NCBI GenBank assembly: GCA_027625915.1
Contig: JANTQA010000023.1
Location: 5,580,001-5,644,000 of the forward strand
Length of the DNA stretch: 64,000 nucleotides
Direction of reading: 5' to 3'
DNA from: Anaeramoeba flamelloides
Taxonomy: Eukaryota; Metamonada; Anaeramoebidae
The translations under genes and the position numbers were made by a program. This document shows, piece after piece, positions 12,301-25,044 of the stretch. Numbering within the stretch: position 1 is the first letter of the stretch; every line of letters begins with the position of its first letter. A model generated the notes under the pieces. It had not been told where the DNA came from. It was given only the letters and a program-made list of their open reading frames with translations, and ran no database searches.

Positions 12301-15269
12301 AATGTCCAATAAATTGTAATGAAAAGAACTCGACTTTATTATTTTATTTATTGAGAAAAAGGAGCAATTAAAGAAAATTTATCACAATAAAAAAAAAAAA
12401 AAAAGGGAAGAAAAACAATTAAAATATTCATATAAAAGAATAATAATATCATTTGCATGACCAAATTAAAAATGTATACACTGTTGTTAGGTTTTCTTGA
12501 GTTTTCTGTTTATTCCGAAAAATGATAGATTTTCGTTAGGTTTTTTTTACTTTTCGAAATAAACCGAAAATTTATTAAAATTTTCTGTTTATTTGAAAAA
12601 GTTAAAAAAACCTAGAACACTTCACAAATAAATCGAAAACTCAAAAAAAGCTAACGAAAATCAATAGATTTTCTAAATAAAATAGAAAACCTCAAAAAAA
12701 CCTAGAACACTTAACAGAATCAAACAGAAATCCACAAGAAAACCGCCTTTAGGTTTTCAAAAATTTAAAAGAAGTGAGTAAAATATTTGATTTTTCTCTA
12801 TTCTTTTGAATTTTGGAAAATTGCTGTTAGGTTTTTTTTAATTTTATAAACAAAAAGAAAATTGAAGAAATTTTCTGTTTATTTCTTAAATTTAAAAACA
12901 CAGATACTCTAAGGCACTCTACACCCCACCAGAATTTACAGGTTGGCAAGAAAACGATAAAAAGATTATCAATAATAAAGGAACTCAACTTTAACACAAG
13001 ATCGTTCATTCGAAAGAAATTTCCGATCTCAGATAAACTATTACGTAATTGGAAAAACGAAATGAACAAAAAACAGAAAAGACAAAAAAAAATGATATGA
13101 ATAATTTCAAAAGTCAAAATTATTTACAAATTTCAGGAAATTATAGTATTAATATTCTTAAAACTGTTTTAACCACGTCAAAATTTTTGAATTTGAATTT
13201 GATTTTAATACTTTATCTAATTCTATAGTTACCCTTCTTTTTTCTTTTTTAGCTTCTCTAAATCATTATCAAAACAAATTTTCATTTTTTTCTAAATATT
13301 TCCAAAATATTTCATTCAAATCAATCTAAAATAATAAAAATGTAAAAAAAAAAAAAAAAATATTACCCATCTTTTTAAAAATATTTCAAAAACAATCTTT
13401 TTAACACACTTTCAAAAACAATAATGATAATAAAAAAAAAAAACCCTTCTTTTTCCTAAAAGATATTTTTTTTTTTTTTTTTTCAAATTAAAAAAGAATA
13501 AAAGATAAGAATAGACACCTTATAAATGATTTTAATAAAAGTAAAAAACCCAAATTCCAATAATATTAACAACAATAATCATGACTATATCAATGGTAAT
13601 ACATATCTTTAATTTTAATTACTATATATAAAATTAGTAAAAAAAAAAAAAAGGTAAACACAAAAAAAAAAAAAATTTAACAAAAATGAAGAAAAAAAAA
13701 TAAATAATTTTTTATTGACAATAATTCTTCAGCTTAAATGATAATTTTAAAAATGTTTAGTATTTGTTATCGAAAGTATTTGGAAATTTACTAAATTTTA
13801 ATTTTTTATGAATAATAATTATCCTCTATCATGATATATATATATACAAAATCAACTATTGAATAATAATCTCTAAATACAAACTGTTATCTATTCACAT
13901 CTCTTAATTAATCACCATATAGGCCGTGATCATTGATATTGATGATAATATGATTTATTCTGAAGAAAAACTGATTGCACTACCAAAAAATTTAAGAAAT
14001 AGGCTTTTAATAAACATTAAGAAACATTTTAATATTTTCCAAGCAAACAATCAAAAAAACAATACCAACGAAAATAAAAATAAAACAAAATTTTCAATTT
14101 CAAAACAAATTGAAACAATTGAAAAAGAATCAGAATATATTGCCAATTCTTTTTCTTCTTCTTTGGACAGTTCTGGCGAAGAAGAGAATTATTTTGATTT
14201 GCAAGATGAAAAAACACTTCAACAACAAGAAAACAATTCAACACAAAATTCAAATTCAAAAGATAACAATAACGGAAATAAAACAGAAAATGGAAATGAA
14301 AGTGAAAGTGAAAAAGAAGGAGAAAATGAAAATGAAAATGAAAATCAAAACGAAAACAAAAATGAAAAAGAAAAAGAAAAAAAAACAGAAACAGAAATAG
14401 AAAAAGTAAAAGCAAATACCCAGAATTTAACAGAACTGAGAAGGAAATTTGTAACTGTATTTTTTTCTTTATTCAAAAAATACCGAAGATTCATCATTTA
14501 TCCAACAAAAGAAAATCCCGATCCAGAAATCATTTTCGAAATTGAAGAATTTTTAGAAAACGTTTCGGAAGAATTTCATCATTTTTTGAAATCATTTTTA
14601 AACAGTCAAATGTTTATTTCCTTTATTGAAAGTAAATTACTGGGGTGTACAAATGAGGATGAATTTGATTATTTCGATATCAACATATTTGAGAAAATAC
14701 AAAGGCGCTCAATAAAATATAATATCATCTCAACAAACAACAAATCAAGTTTTTTATTCAAAAGGGGGCATAGAATTAAAAGTTGGAAACAAAGATGGTT
14801 CGTATTAAATCAACAGAAAGTCAAATATTTTTATAGGAGCGAAAACAAAAACAAAAAAAAACCAAAATTAAAACTAAAGGGAACAATCAGATTAATTAGT
14901 GGCAAAACAAGAATCAAAATACCGCGAACACAGCCCTTCCATTATACTAATTACCCCTTCGAAATATTAACAGGGAAAAAAGATTATTTAATTTGCGCCC
15001 AAGATAATTTAACAAGAATGACTTGGGTAAATATCTTAAGAGCCAACTGCCTGAGCGAAAAAGAAGCCGAATTCTATAAAAGACTATCACCAATATTACC
15101 TTATAATATTAAAACGGATATTATTAATGCACATAAGGAAAACGCCAAGAAACGTAGATCACCCTTTATTTCCTTATTTGGTTGGAATACAATGAATCCA
15201 CAAAAAAATTTTGAAAATAATTTTGAAAATGAAAATGAAAACGAAAATGAAAAGAAAAATGAAAATTAA
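9330..15269 (+). CDS. DENN domain protein with C-terminal PH domain, two exons
   Basis: Exon 1 is 9330-10370 (347 codons) and exon 2 is 13923-15269 (448 codons plus stop); predicted product 795 residues. Exon 1 carries uDENN (from SSIYEFFLILGK, ~residues 9-115) and most of cDENN, ending IDLPSD. Read through, the frame turns into T-rich noise and soon stops, whereas exon 2 resumes with AVIIDIDDNMI, the expected continuation of a cDENN. Donor GTAATA, acceptor CATATAG, phase 0. Exon 2 adds a low-complexity Glu/Asn/Lys linker, a dDENN helix set (~516-586, FLKSFLNSQMFISFI) and a PH domain (~621-724, FLFKRGHRIKSWKQRWFVL to the closing Trp of MTWVNIL), then an Asn/Glu tail. Known family role: DENN modules are GDP-GTP exchange factors for Rab GTPases; PH domains bind phosphoinositides. 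Inferred role: membrane-recruited Rab activator. Start chosen at the first ATG; the frame is open further upstream. Confidence 0.85.
11297..11503. repeat. 32-bp perfect inverted repeat built of ATCACAGAA units
   Basis: Arms at 11297-11328 and 11472-11503 are exact complements. Each arm is itself three tandem ATCACAGAA-type units ending in ACCT/AGGT. The spacer of 143 bp is ordinary AT-rich DNA. Confidence 0.85.
12480..12725. repeat. Imperfect foldback with GTTAGGTTTT / AAAACCTAGAACAC blocks
   Basis: GTTAGGTTTTCTTGAGTTTTC and TTTTCGTTAGGTTTTTTT on the left face AAAGCTAACGAAAATC and AAAAAACCTAGAACACTT on the right, the last block occurring twice. A further GTTAGGTTTTTTTTAA starts near 12826. 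It lies inside the DENN intron. Confidence 0.55.
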
Positions 15270-16931
15270 TACAGATCAACATTTTTATAACTAGATTTAA
15301 AACAATGATATATAATTTTTTCTTGTTTTAAAAGTGTTGTTCAGAAAATAAAAAGAGAAAAAATATATATTTTTTTAATTAAATTAATTTTTATTCTAGA
15401 GATACACATATTAGACATTTTTTGCAAAAATATTTTTTTTCTTAGAATTTTCATTTTTTGGGATTATTACTATTATTTTAAAAATTAGTTTCTTAACACA
15501 GACCTTTTTTACAAAATCGATTGTTTAGATATTCTTTCAAAATTTTTGATATTTATATTTATATTTATTTTTATTTTCTTATGATAATTAAAAACACCTT
15601 AAAGAATAAGAAAAATAATTTTTACAAAAAATTAAATTCAAATAGTTCATAAATCTTTTAATTGTCGATAATTCATCTTGATTTTTTTAAATCTTAAATG
15701 AGATTATTCTCATTCCTAATTTGGAAAATAGCAATAGGTTCATTGAAATACTTTTTCATTTAAGTAAGTAAAATCACTTTTTTTGTTAGTTTCATGTGGC
15801 AAAATTATAGAAAAAAATACAATAGATTAAGTAATCTAAAACTAAACTCCATTATCACTCAAAAGGTACCCAATATAAAATGAAAATTTCACTTTTTTTT
15901 TTTAAAGATCAATCAACATACGATTGCAGAGAAATAAGAGAAATAATAAACTTCAGATTAGAATTGAAATTTGGAAAAGAAATCCCTTTACAAACTATAA
16001 ATTTTCTAAAAAAAAAAACTATAAAAAAAGTTTTTGATCTTTCCATTGAAAAGTTTAGTACAAAAATTCTCAATTTCTTTTCTAAAATCATAATTATTGA
16101 CAATAAGATTTTTAATAGTAAAGATATGAATTTTGTAAGAAACTACAAATAGAGATTTTTATTAAAGTTAATTTGGTGTTTCAAAGGAATTTTTTTTTCT
16201 AATTGACTTTTTTTTAAAAAAAAAGGATTAAAAAAAGATAAAAATTAAAAAAATAAATGAAAAAAAAAATTATAAAGAATTTACCCATTATAAAATTAAT
16301 TTTTTTTTCAACTAAAATTGTTAATGGAAATTTTTAAACTTATGTTTGAGCCAGTTTAATATATGATTGTTTTTTTATTTTTTTTTAAAATTTACTAATT
16401 TTTGATCTTTTTTCTTCATTTGGTATTTATTTCATAATGAAAAAAAAATACCAAACTAAAATCGAATTGGAATCTAAGAAATAAAAAAATTCAAATGGTT
16501 GCCTTTTTTATTTGCGATTTTTTTAAAAATTATCAAAATGTATCCATTATTTAATTTTAAAAAAAAATCTTTTTATTGTTTAAATGTTTAATTCTTTACC
16601 CCCCCTTTATATCTTTTTTTTATGTTTTATAAAATATATAAACTATTTAATAAACTATTAGTTATTTTATATTCAAGTTAGTGTATCAAAGTTGAATTAA
16701 ACTAAAATTTATTTGTATATTTATAAAAATTTTTTAATCTATCTAAAAAACTCCCTTTTCTAACCCATACTTTGAAAAATTATAGCACTAATATTAAAAA
16801 AAAACACTGTTAATTGAAGGATAATATGAGCAAAAATTATCAGTCAACTTTCCAAAAAGATCACACCACTAAGAATTAAGATAAATCATCAAAAGCTCAA
16901 ATTCTAAAAGGGAAATTAATGGGCTTGTTTA
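15270..16931. other. AT-rich intergenic stretch
   Basis: No protein-like frame. Open frames here (for example 15880-16152) have only A/T-driven Lys/Phe/Ile/Asn composition and no recognisable motif. Confidence 0.55.
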
Positions 16932-17338
16932 CATAAAGCTTTTCCAAGACTAACGTGAAAAGTTTTCTAATATCAAAATTTGATGTTGATATAGATTTTT
17001 AAAAAGTTGAAGATAAGAATAAATAAGCTAATATTGAAAAAAAAAAATTCCTAAATGAGTTGATATAAAAAATAATCATTTGATGTGATTGAAAAAAATT
17101 TTTTTTTTTTTTAGATTAAACTTTATGTCATTTCAAAATAAGGTTTCAATGTTGATAGCCATTTTGAGTTCTGAAAATTTATTTTTTGAAAATCAGAAAA
17201 AATTCTTGATTATTGACTCATTAAGGAATTTTTTTTTCAATATTAGCTTATTTATTCTTATCTTCAACTTTTTAAAAATCTATATCAACATCTTAATTTT
17301 GATATTGAAAAAAATTCTATGTATCTTTGGATAGACCG
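16932..17338 (+). mobile_element. TA-flanked foldback of ~400 bp, copy 1
   Basis: TA lies at both borders. The left arm (TTCCAAGACTAACGTG, ATCAAAATTTGATGTTGATA, AAAAGTTGAAGATAAGAATA) is mirrored by the right arm (TATTCTTATCTTCAACTTTT, TATATCAACATC, ATCTTTGGATAGACCG). It is homologous along its length to 37423-37821. No coding capacity. TA duplication with CA-type ends suggests a Tc1/mariner-type nonautonomous element. Confidence 0.75.
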
Positions 17339-17340
17339 TA

Positions 17341-18714
17341 AGTAAAATTTTGAACTGTTTCATGATTTATATGATCTTTTTTCAAAGGCTGACTAAAAAT
17401 TTAGTTCGTTTTCTTTTTCAACAACAAGTAGGATTGAATCACGAAATTTAAGTTACATAATATTGATTTATTTGTTTCCTGAACTTTATTACCAATAATG
17501 AAATTGTAATTTACAATTCATGAAACAAAATTTAACACTGCTTTTAATAAGAACCTGACTGAAAAAAAAAAAAAAAAAAAAAAACAAATTAATATCAATG
17601 AATAATCCATACTTTATTATTTTCAATCAAATTAACAAAAACAATGTAAATCTCCATTATATCAAAATCTTTAGAGTTGATTTATAGATCTCTCAAATAG
17701 TCACTTTATCAATAAAGTTTTTATATCTTAGATTAATCAAAAGAAAACCCTATACCCAAGGGAAGTATTATTAAAAAAAACTGTTTTTGTATTGAATCCT
17801 TCATTTTTTCTTTAATTCTTTATTTTTTCTTTTATTAATTGATCTTACTTTTGCATTTTGAGGTTCTATTAATGTTCACAATTAAAACTATTGTTGAGTT
17901 TTTTCCACTATTTTCACTTTTTTTCCCAACAAACCAGAGTATTAGTTTTATCTAACCCATAATTTTCTTTTTATTCTTTAGTACTTGTGCTGAGAATGTA
18001 TTTCACCATTTATTTTAAATTTCAGTCTTCTATTTGTTCTCAAGTACTAATAACTCAATAAAATTCAATAATTTCCTCTGAAGCAACACTATTCTTTATT
18101 GCCACTTTGTGGTTGATGATTGTCTCTGTAAAAACAAAAAATAAAAGCAAAAAAACTGAACTTTTTCATTCAAAAAATTATTTTAAAATCACATTAGTAT
18201 ATCAGAATGGAATAAACTGACACAAAAGTTAGGTAAATGTTCCCCATATTGAAGAATTCCCTAGGTGCACCGATCTTTCTGTTTAGAAAGATAATATTTT
18301 AATATACAAATGAATTATTGACATAAGCAATCCTTTTTAATTGAAAAGATACGGATATTACTCTGAAAAAGATTGAATATCACAATGCTAAAAATTTGAT
18401 TACAAAATGTAAAATCTTTTAGTTTATGAATTTAAGAAATTACTTTTTCCAAAGCACTCTTTATTATTCGAAAAAAAAAAATACAAAAAAAATAAAAATA
18501 CTTGCATCAAAACCATCTCAACTTAAACATTTATTTGTGACTAAGACCCTGACTAATCTCTCATATAAAACTAAATAATGATTGCAAAAAAAAATAAAGA
18601 TAAAAGATAAATCGATGTTTTTGATCAAAAGAGATAATCGCGAATTCTTTTAGGAAAAAGATTAAGGCTACACTTTACTCGTTCGGGGATAAAATCAGCC
18701 AAAAGAGCAAAGAT
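17341..18714. other. AT-rich intergenic stretch
   Basis: No gene seen. A segment near 17855-17935 (GGTTCTATTAATGTTC and following) resembles 52325-52400, an old dispersed repeat. Confidence 0.5.
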
Positions 18715-19682
18715 CTATAATTTAGCAAGTAAACCAAAGACATTTTTACCGATAACCTTTTTAGCAGCTGCACGTACCGACACTACAAAGGTAGTTTTGG
18801 CCCCTGTTTTTAAGGTTTTTTTAACATCAATTTTCTTATTAGACTTTACTTTATCCCAAATTGTATTAAAAACAATTTTGTTTGTGACTGCTGCTGCTGC
18901 TGATGTCGCGCCAATTGCTGCAATACTTAAAGAACTGTGAAGTGGGTTTTTAACATAAGGAGCAACACAGCTATTGTAGCGAGCTGTTAAAAGTTCAGAT
19001 GTGCCGAGGAATGTTGTGAAAAATGGTAAGGTAGAAATAATGTTTGTTCCATAACCTTCATAGGTTTTAACGAAGCCCTTCTTAAAAATGCATTCACCTG
19101 TTTCGTTTTTGTATTTTTTATGGTTATTCACAGGAGTGAAAATGGCGTTTTGCAAAAGACAAAGTCCCTATTTTATTTGAGAAAAAAAAAAACAATAACA
19201 AAGGATTTAGATGATTTATCAATGGGGGTTTTTGTCGAGAATAAGTGAAGAAAGGGGAAAAAAAAAAAAAAAAGAGAGAGATCATAGAACGTTTATTCGG
19301 ATTTTGATCTCGATCCACCAAATTTTTGGATCTTGATCTTTTTTTTGGATCAACGTTCGAAAGAAAAAAAATAAAAATAAATAAGAATTAAAGTTCTTCG
19401 TACAACACCAGTGAAAATTCCAATTTTAAGGGCGTCCTTTTCGTCCGTTGAGTGCCAGTTCGTGCTACGAATTACACCTTTTTTAATTAGTGGGACATTT
19501 GCAAAAATAAAACCATTTGCTAGCCCAACCTGGCATTTTGATTGTTGCAATCTATGAAGAGCTTTTTGAGGTGTTTCGAATCCTAAAATGGTTTCGGTCC
19601 CAAGACCAACCATTTCAGATCCGACACCTACAATAGCACCACCAACAAATCCTTTAGCATAATTTTTTAAAAGTGTATGCAT
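18715..19682 (-). CDS. Divergent mitochondrial-carrier-like membrane protein, two exons
   Basis: Exon 1 19682-19404 (93 codons, ATG start) and exon 2 19167-18715 (150 codons plus stop) join in phase 0 across a 236-bp intron (donor GTACGA, acceptor AAATAG); the joint reads IFTGV-GLCLLQNAIF. Product ~243 residues. The sequence falls into three units of two hydrophobic, Gly/Ala-rich segments: GFVGGAIVGVGSEMVGLG, then a helix near residues 51-68; KIGIFTGVGLCLLQNAIF, then GYGTNIISTLPFFTTFLG; SLSIAAIGATSAAAAV, then TTFVVSVRAAAKKVIG. Odd segments are followed by degenerate signature-like stretches (ETPQKALHRLQ, FTPVNNHKK, VTNKIVFNTIW) where carriers have PX[DE]XX[RK]. The three-fold layout and basic charge fit the SLC25 family, but the signatures are eroded. 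Inferred location: inner membrane of a mitochondrion or hydrogenosome. A different small membrane protein is possible. Upstream genes offer no context. Confidence 0.5.
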
Positions 19683-22544
19683 TTTGAATAATTAATATAG
19701 ATCAAGAAATGAAAAAAATGAAAAAAAAAGAAAAAAACTTTTTATTTCGTTTCTTTCTTGCTTTCAATTGCTTGAAAAAGGTGATTTTGAAGAAAAATTG
19801 TTGTTATATACTAGTACCTTTCGAAATCTGTTTTATTTTAACTTCTAGAGAGCTATAGAATAAATTTATTTGACGAAAAAGTAAGGAAAAAGAAGAAAAA
19901 TTTTTAAGATTGAAAAATAATATGAAGGACCTCTAAAATAAAACCATTCAGAGGATGACATTTGTACAAACATTATTGAATTATCTGCAGTGATCAAAAT
20001 AATTCATGCACAACGACTCTTATCTGTGTTTCAAAATATAATCCGTGCTTTTTTTTCTTCTTGTTCCAAGGCAACATTAAATCTAAATGCATGTAGTATA
20101 CCTACGTTCTAATCAATTTTGAAAGTAAACTCATTGATATTTTCAGTAAAATTTAAATTATTAATGCAAATTTGTTGAAAATTTTCCTAATTATCAATTT
20201 TTTTGAAATTATTTGGTTTTTTTGATAGCAAAGAAGTTTATCGATAAAAATTTACACTATTTTTTGAGATAAATTTTGCAATTTGATTATTCATTTTTAG
20301 AATTTCTTTTTAAATAATCGAACTTTAAGAAATCATTACCATATTTAAATAGGGTTTATTATCAGTTTCTTTGATCGGTTGATGTATGGATCTTCCATAA
20401 CAAAAAAAAAAACACGCTTTTTATTTTGAAACGCGTATTAAATTTTTTTATACACTTTATTTTGACTATATTATTTTTCTTTTGAGATGGAGAAGAACAA
20501 TTAAATTTCAAAATTTTTTACAATTTGAAATTTCCTGATCAGACTCAGGCATGTAAGTTAGAAAGAAACTAAACTCAATCAATTTTAAGAAGACTCGATT
20601 TTTTCATAGACTTTTATTGGAAGTCTAAGAATAATTGACTTTGAAGAAAAATGGGCTTGTTTTTTAGTAAAAACTGATTATTAGGAATCTGATCAATTGT
20701 AAATATTGGTTGACTTGAAAGTTAGGTTATACTGAACTGTATTTTTTCATTAAACACAAAATAAAACCCAAAAACCAAAGTTAAAGTAAAAAAGAAAAAA
20801 CTTAAAAAACCACAACAATTATTTCCAAAAATAATTCTAATACTTTTTAAAAACACAAACAGGGTCAACACTGGTTATTTAACAAACATTATCTAAAAAG
20901 AAAAATTATTTAATTCCAAAAAGTTTTTATTTATGTGTTATCCAGAATGGTTTTATTTTAAAAGTTTAACAGGAATTTTTACTTCATTCATACTCCTTTT
21001 TAAGTTTCGATCAATTTGTGATTTTAATAGAAAACTATTCAGATTATTATATATTTCTTTGTTTCGGATTGTATCTGTATATATAACAATCACGATTGCA
21101 TTTGTGGTAAACTATTTATTTTTATTCAAGGGTATATGGATTGAAAATTTTACATATTAACTCTTACATTTATCTATAAAACTCAATAAATTTTGATCTT
21201 TTATTTCTAAAAGGCTTAATTTTTTGAGTGAAATCATTTGATATTTTTATTTTATTTTGTATTTTAAATTTTTTATTTAATATTTTTCAAAAAAATATAT
21301 TAAGAATTGATTTTTTCTTAATATAATTATTGAAAATTTGCTATAACGAGTTAATTCATGATTATTTTTTCCAAAAAGTATATAATAATAATCAATTAGA
21401 TTTTTTTCATCAAAAAAAAAGAAAGATTTGAAGGTATTTCCAAAAAAGAGTGGCATTATATATATATATATATATATATAACTCTATATATCCCTTAGCA
21501 CTCTGAATTTGCCTAATTTTCATCAAATTTTTAAAAAAAGATTGTATGTGATATTGGTATACTAATCTATTTATTTTCTCATTTGTCTTTAATCCTGATT
21601 TTAATTATAATAAAATGTAAAAATATTTTAAAGATAAAGAAGTGATGTTATTGATTTTTTTTTTTTTGAAATTGGAAAAAAATAATAATTATTCATTTTT
21701 ACATTTTTTTTAAAGATTTGTATTTTTTTTTTTTAATTTTTTAAATCAGAAATTTTATTACAATAATAGTAATTCAAAACTCAATACATTGATTTATTAA
21801 TAATAATCAAACAACCTTGTTATTTTTATGATAAAAAAAACACAAAATATATTACTAAAACAATTTTAATGAATATTAAATCAAGAGAAAAATGAAATAC
21901 ATTTCTTTAGACCAAAATTAAAATTTTAATATGAATAATGTTCTAAAACATCAATTTTAACTAATAGAAATTACTTGAAAAAATAAAAAAAAAAAAAAAA
22001 ATAAAATAATTTCATTTATTACATTATAATTAAACAAGTAAAAAATTTATAAATAGATAAAATAATCAATCCTAAATTTAAAAAAAAAAAAAAATAATTA
22101 CCCTTAAATATTATTCCAATATAATAATTTAATCTTCGATACAAATAATTTTTTTTTTGAATTTTGGTATTAGTAAAAATTTGAATATCATCTTAAAAAA
22201 AATTGAATTTTTCCTACTAAATTAATACAGATCTTGTAAAATAAATTCTGATCCAGGTCTCTTATTCAATAATATTGTTGATTTTGTGTATAGATTTTAA
22301 AAGGTTAAAAATTAAAAAAATAATAAAAATTAAAAAAAAAATCAATTATTAATATGACTCAAGCTATTGGCTTAAATCGTTTAAATTTGACAAAAAATAT
22401 TGGTGAAAAAAATTGTCAAATTTTACAATTATAAAAAATTTGATTTTTTTTTCTAATTTAATTTATATTTTTTTTTATTTTTAAATTATTTAGAATCTAA
22501 TATAGTTATTTTTCTCATGCAAAAATATTGGAAAAAATATAAAA
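19683..22544. other. AT-rich intergenic stretch with (TA)n and an old repeat
   Basis: No convincing gene. A TA microsatellite lies near 21458-21481. The interval 21590-21840 is an inverted copy of 26690-26870. The frame 20933-21160 starts with ATG but is only hydrophobic A/T-biased sequence. Confidence 0.5.
21590..21840 (-). repeat. Degenerate dispersed repeat, inverted partner of 26690-26870
   Basis: Reverse-complemented, it reads TTGTTTGATTATTATTAAT, AAATCAATGTATTGAG, TTTTGAATTACTATTATT and later AAAAATGTAAAAATGAAT, all in the same order as at 26730-26850. No function visible. Confidence 0.5.
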
Positions 22545-23560
22545 AATGTTGCAATATCTTTGTGATCAACATCACGTAACCTATTCGATATTGTTTACCA
22601 AATGTTCTTGTATTGGGTTAAGCCTTTCTTTTCTGGAAAGAAAAAAATCAGCTAAAAATTAGTGAAAAAATATAAAAACTTTTTCAAATTAAAAATATAG
22701 GAGGAAATTGTTTAAATTGGCCTTTTGGAGTTTTTTTTTGGGAAAGAAAATTCAAATTCATAAAGTGAAAAATTCAAGTTACTAAAAATATCAGATTACT
22801 TTATTAAAAAAAAATTATTGCAAATAAAAAGGTTTATTTTGGCTTTTGGATCTTATCAATTGACTTTTTGAAATCAAAAAAAAATATCATTTTTTTGATA
22901 AAAATTTTTTTGCTTAGGATCAAAAAAAGAGTAGCAATCGAAGCAATCAACCATTTAATAGGAGTTGGAAAAATTCAGTTTCATTTTTACTTTTTTTTAT
23001 AAATAATTGAAATGACAGAATTTCAAAAAGAGAAAATAACAAAACATTTTTTTTATTTATAATTTTGTTGTCTTGTTATGTTTAATTGTCCAAAATTTTA
23101 CTCTTTTAGTTGCCAATCAGATAATAACGATTCACCAGACGAAGTTACAATATCAGATGAGAGTTTGGAAAAAATATTAAAAGAAATTTAAAATACAAAT
23201 GAAGATCTTTTATATTTGTTGTTTTTAACATTTCTAACTATTTTCGAGAAAGATCGCAAAGGATGAAAAATAAATAAAAAAAAAATTTTCTTTTTTGTTT
23301 TTAGTCTTTTTTATTTTTTTCATATTGTTTGCCCACAAAAAATAACATTTGCTATTGCTTTTTTTAAAAAAAAACATCTGAATATATTTTTTTTTTAAGC
23401 TTTCAGCTTCACAAATAAATATATTCGATATTTTTTTTTAAAAAATCAATAACTGCTGATATTGATGTTGAGTGGTAATCAGTAGATAAACCAAATTTTC
23501 TATGTGATGCTAAAATATCTTTTATAATGAATAAATTATTTAATCAAGAATTTTAGGCAA
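22545..23560 (+). other. Possible decayed coding relics
   Basis: Several very short plus-strand frames look more like protein than chance A/T sequence: one near 22545 (YLCDQHHVTYSILFTKCSC), one of 37 codons at 23078-23191 (CQSDNNDSPDEVTISDESLE, ending EKILKEI), and one near 23479 (DKPNFLCDAKISFIMNKLF). They are in different frames with no visible splice logic. They may be remnants of an old gene or DNA transposon; I recognise no family. Confidence 0.2.
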
Positions 23561-25044
23561 TGTTGGTATACAAAGGTCACCAAAAAATTTTCCAGTAAAG
23601 TATGATGTGTTTTAATTATTAAAACTGAGAAGTTTTTGATATCTAGACAAACTTTTCAAAAAAAAAAAAAAAAATTTACAAAATTTGGATAAAAAAATAA
23701 TCAAATCACAATAACCTAGAAAAATTTTTCAAATGTTGAAAATTTTTTTTCAAGTTATTTTTTTTATTGTATGTACCTAAACAATTTATAAATTATAAAT
23801 TTTTCTTTCAAAGATAATTGTTTATAAATTCTATATCTTAGAATCCTTTGATATTATTTTAAATTATATATATATATTTTACGAAGGTATTGAGTATATT
23901 TGGGGTTCTAACAGATATAAAAAAATATAAATAAAGTATATAAATTAAGAAATGTTATTATTTAAAAAAGATCTTTGAGGATTTCGATTTATTTTATTAG
24001 AATTATTAAATGGAATTAATTTTAATGGTTTGAAAATATTTATAAAATTGAGAAATAATAGTAATTGTATGGATTCAATTAAATCTTTATATTATTATTA
24101 ACTCACTGAAATATTCAAAATTTGGTTATTAATAATCGATTAACAATAAAAAATATAATGATATTTCTCTATGTTTTTCAGTAAAATTTTACAAGTTTTG
24201 AAAAAAATATAGGATAATTTTTATCTTTATATTTTTTTTTGTTTTTAAAATTTATTTTGAGGTTAAGTAAAAAGAAAAAAACGAAATCGAAGTTTGAATA
24301 ACCCATATTATATTTTTTTCAAGTTTAAAAGAATAATTGTAATTTTTTTTGAAATTATGTCTAGATTATTGAAACTTGATTATTTTAATTTTAGTGATTT
24401 TATTTTTAACCGTTATTTGTACACTTCCTTTAGAGGCAAGTAGATTTGTTTTCAAATACCCAAGAAAATGTTTTTTTATTGAAATACTTTACAAAGTATA
24501 TTGATTTTTAGAACTTATTAAAACAAGAGAAAAATGGATCAAAATTTTAAAAACAAGAATTCATTTTGGAAAATATCTTTAAAAGGAAGTCTAATCTTGT
24601 TCTTAAAATCAGATTTTTACTGTTTTTTTCAATTTCAAGATTCACTAAAATCTCTCTTTGAATTTGCTAGTAAAATTATTAATATATTTTTTAATAAGCT
24701 ACATCCTTTAAACAAAAAAAAAAAAATTGTCACAATATGAAAAGGTTGTATTTCAGGGATTTGAAAAAGTGAAATTAAAAGTTAAGTGATTGACATATAA
24801 CTTTAGTACGATAATAAGGACAATTAATTAAAAATAAAACAAAGAGTAAAAAAAACACAAATTTAGATTAAAAAAAGTAAGCTAATTCTGAAGATTTGAT
24901 CGAAAAAAAGCATGAATCTCTGACAAGTACGAAAAGTTAATATGAGAGTTAACAGTTAAAGATCTTATTGTATTATCCTTTTTTATTTTAAATGAATAGC
25001 TTTGAAAACTTGGATTAGATCATTTTTTAGTTTGTTTCAACAAA
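23561..25044. other. AT-rich intergenic stretch with an old repeat
   Basis: The segment 23990-24480 is a degenerate direct copy of 46640-47130. The frame at 24534-24740 has only A/T-biased composition. The last ~300 bases should contain the aldolase promoter; no defined element is recognisable. Confidence 0.5.
23990..24480 (+). repeat. Degenerate dispersed repeat, direct partner of 46640-47130
   Basis: Shared blocks in the same order: ATTAGAATTATTAA, AAAATTGAGAAATAAT, TTTTTTCAAGTTTAAAA, AATAATTGT. Divergence is high, implying an old duplication or dispersed element. Confidence 0.4.

Larger units (their letters stand above)
10371..13922 (+). other. 3,552-bp intron of the DENN-PH gene, filled with foldback DNA
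   Basis: Bounded by GTAATA and ATATAG between the two halves of one DENN module. It is roughly ten times longer than the other introns in the window (153, 236 and 362 bp). It contains a 32-bp inverted repeat (11297-11503), a foldback region around 12480-12725, and A/T runs. No internal frame looks coding. Confidence 0.75.

Noticed and set aside
13926-13928. GTG as an independent start of a separate PH protein
   Set aside because: The codon follows a splice acceptor and the sequence completes the DENN module of the upstream exon.
20933-21160. 75-codon ATG frame of hydrophobic sequence
   Set aside because: Composition follows the local A/T bias (Phe, Ile, Leu, Tyr) and there is no other support.
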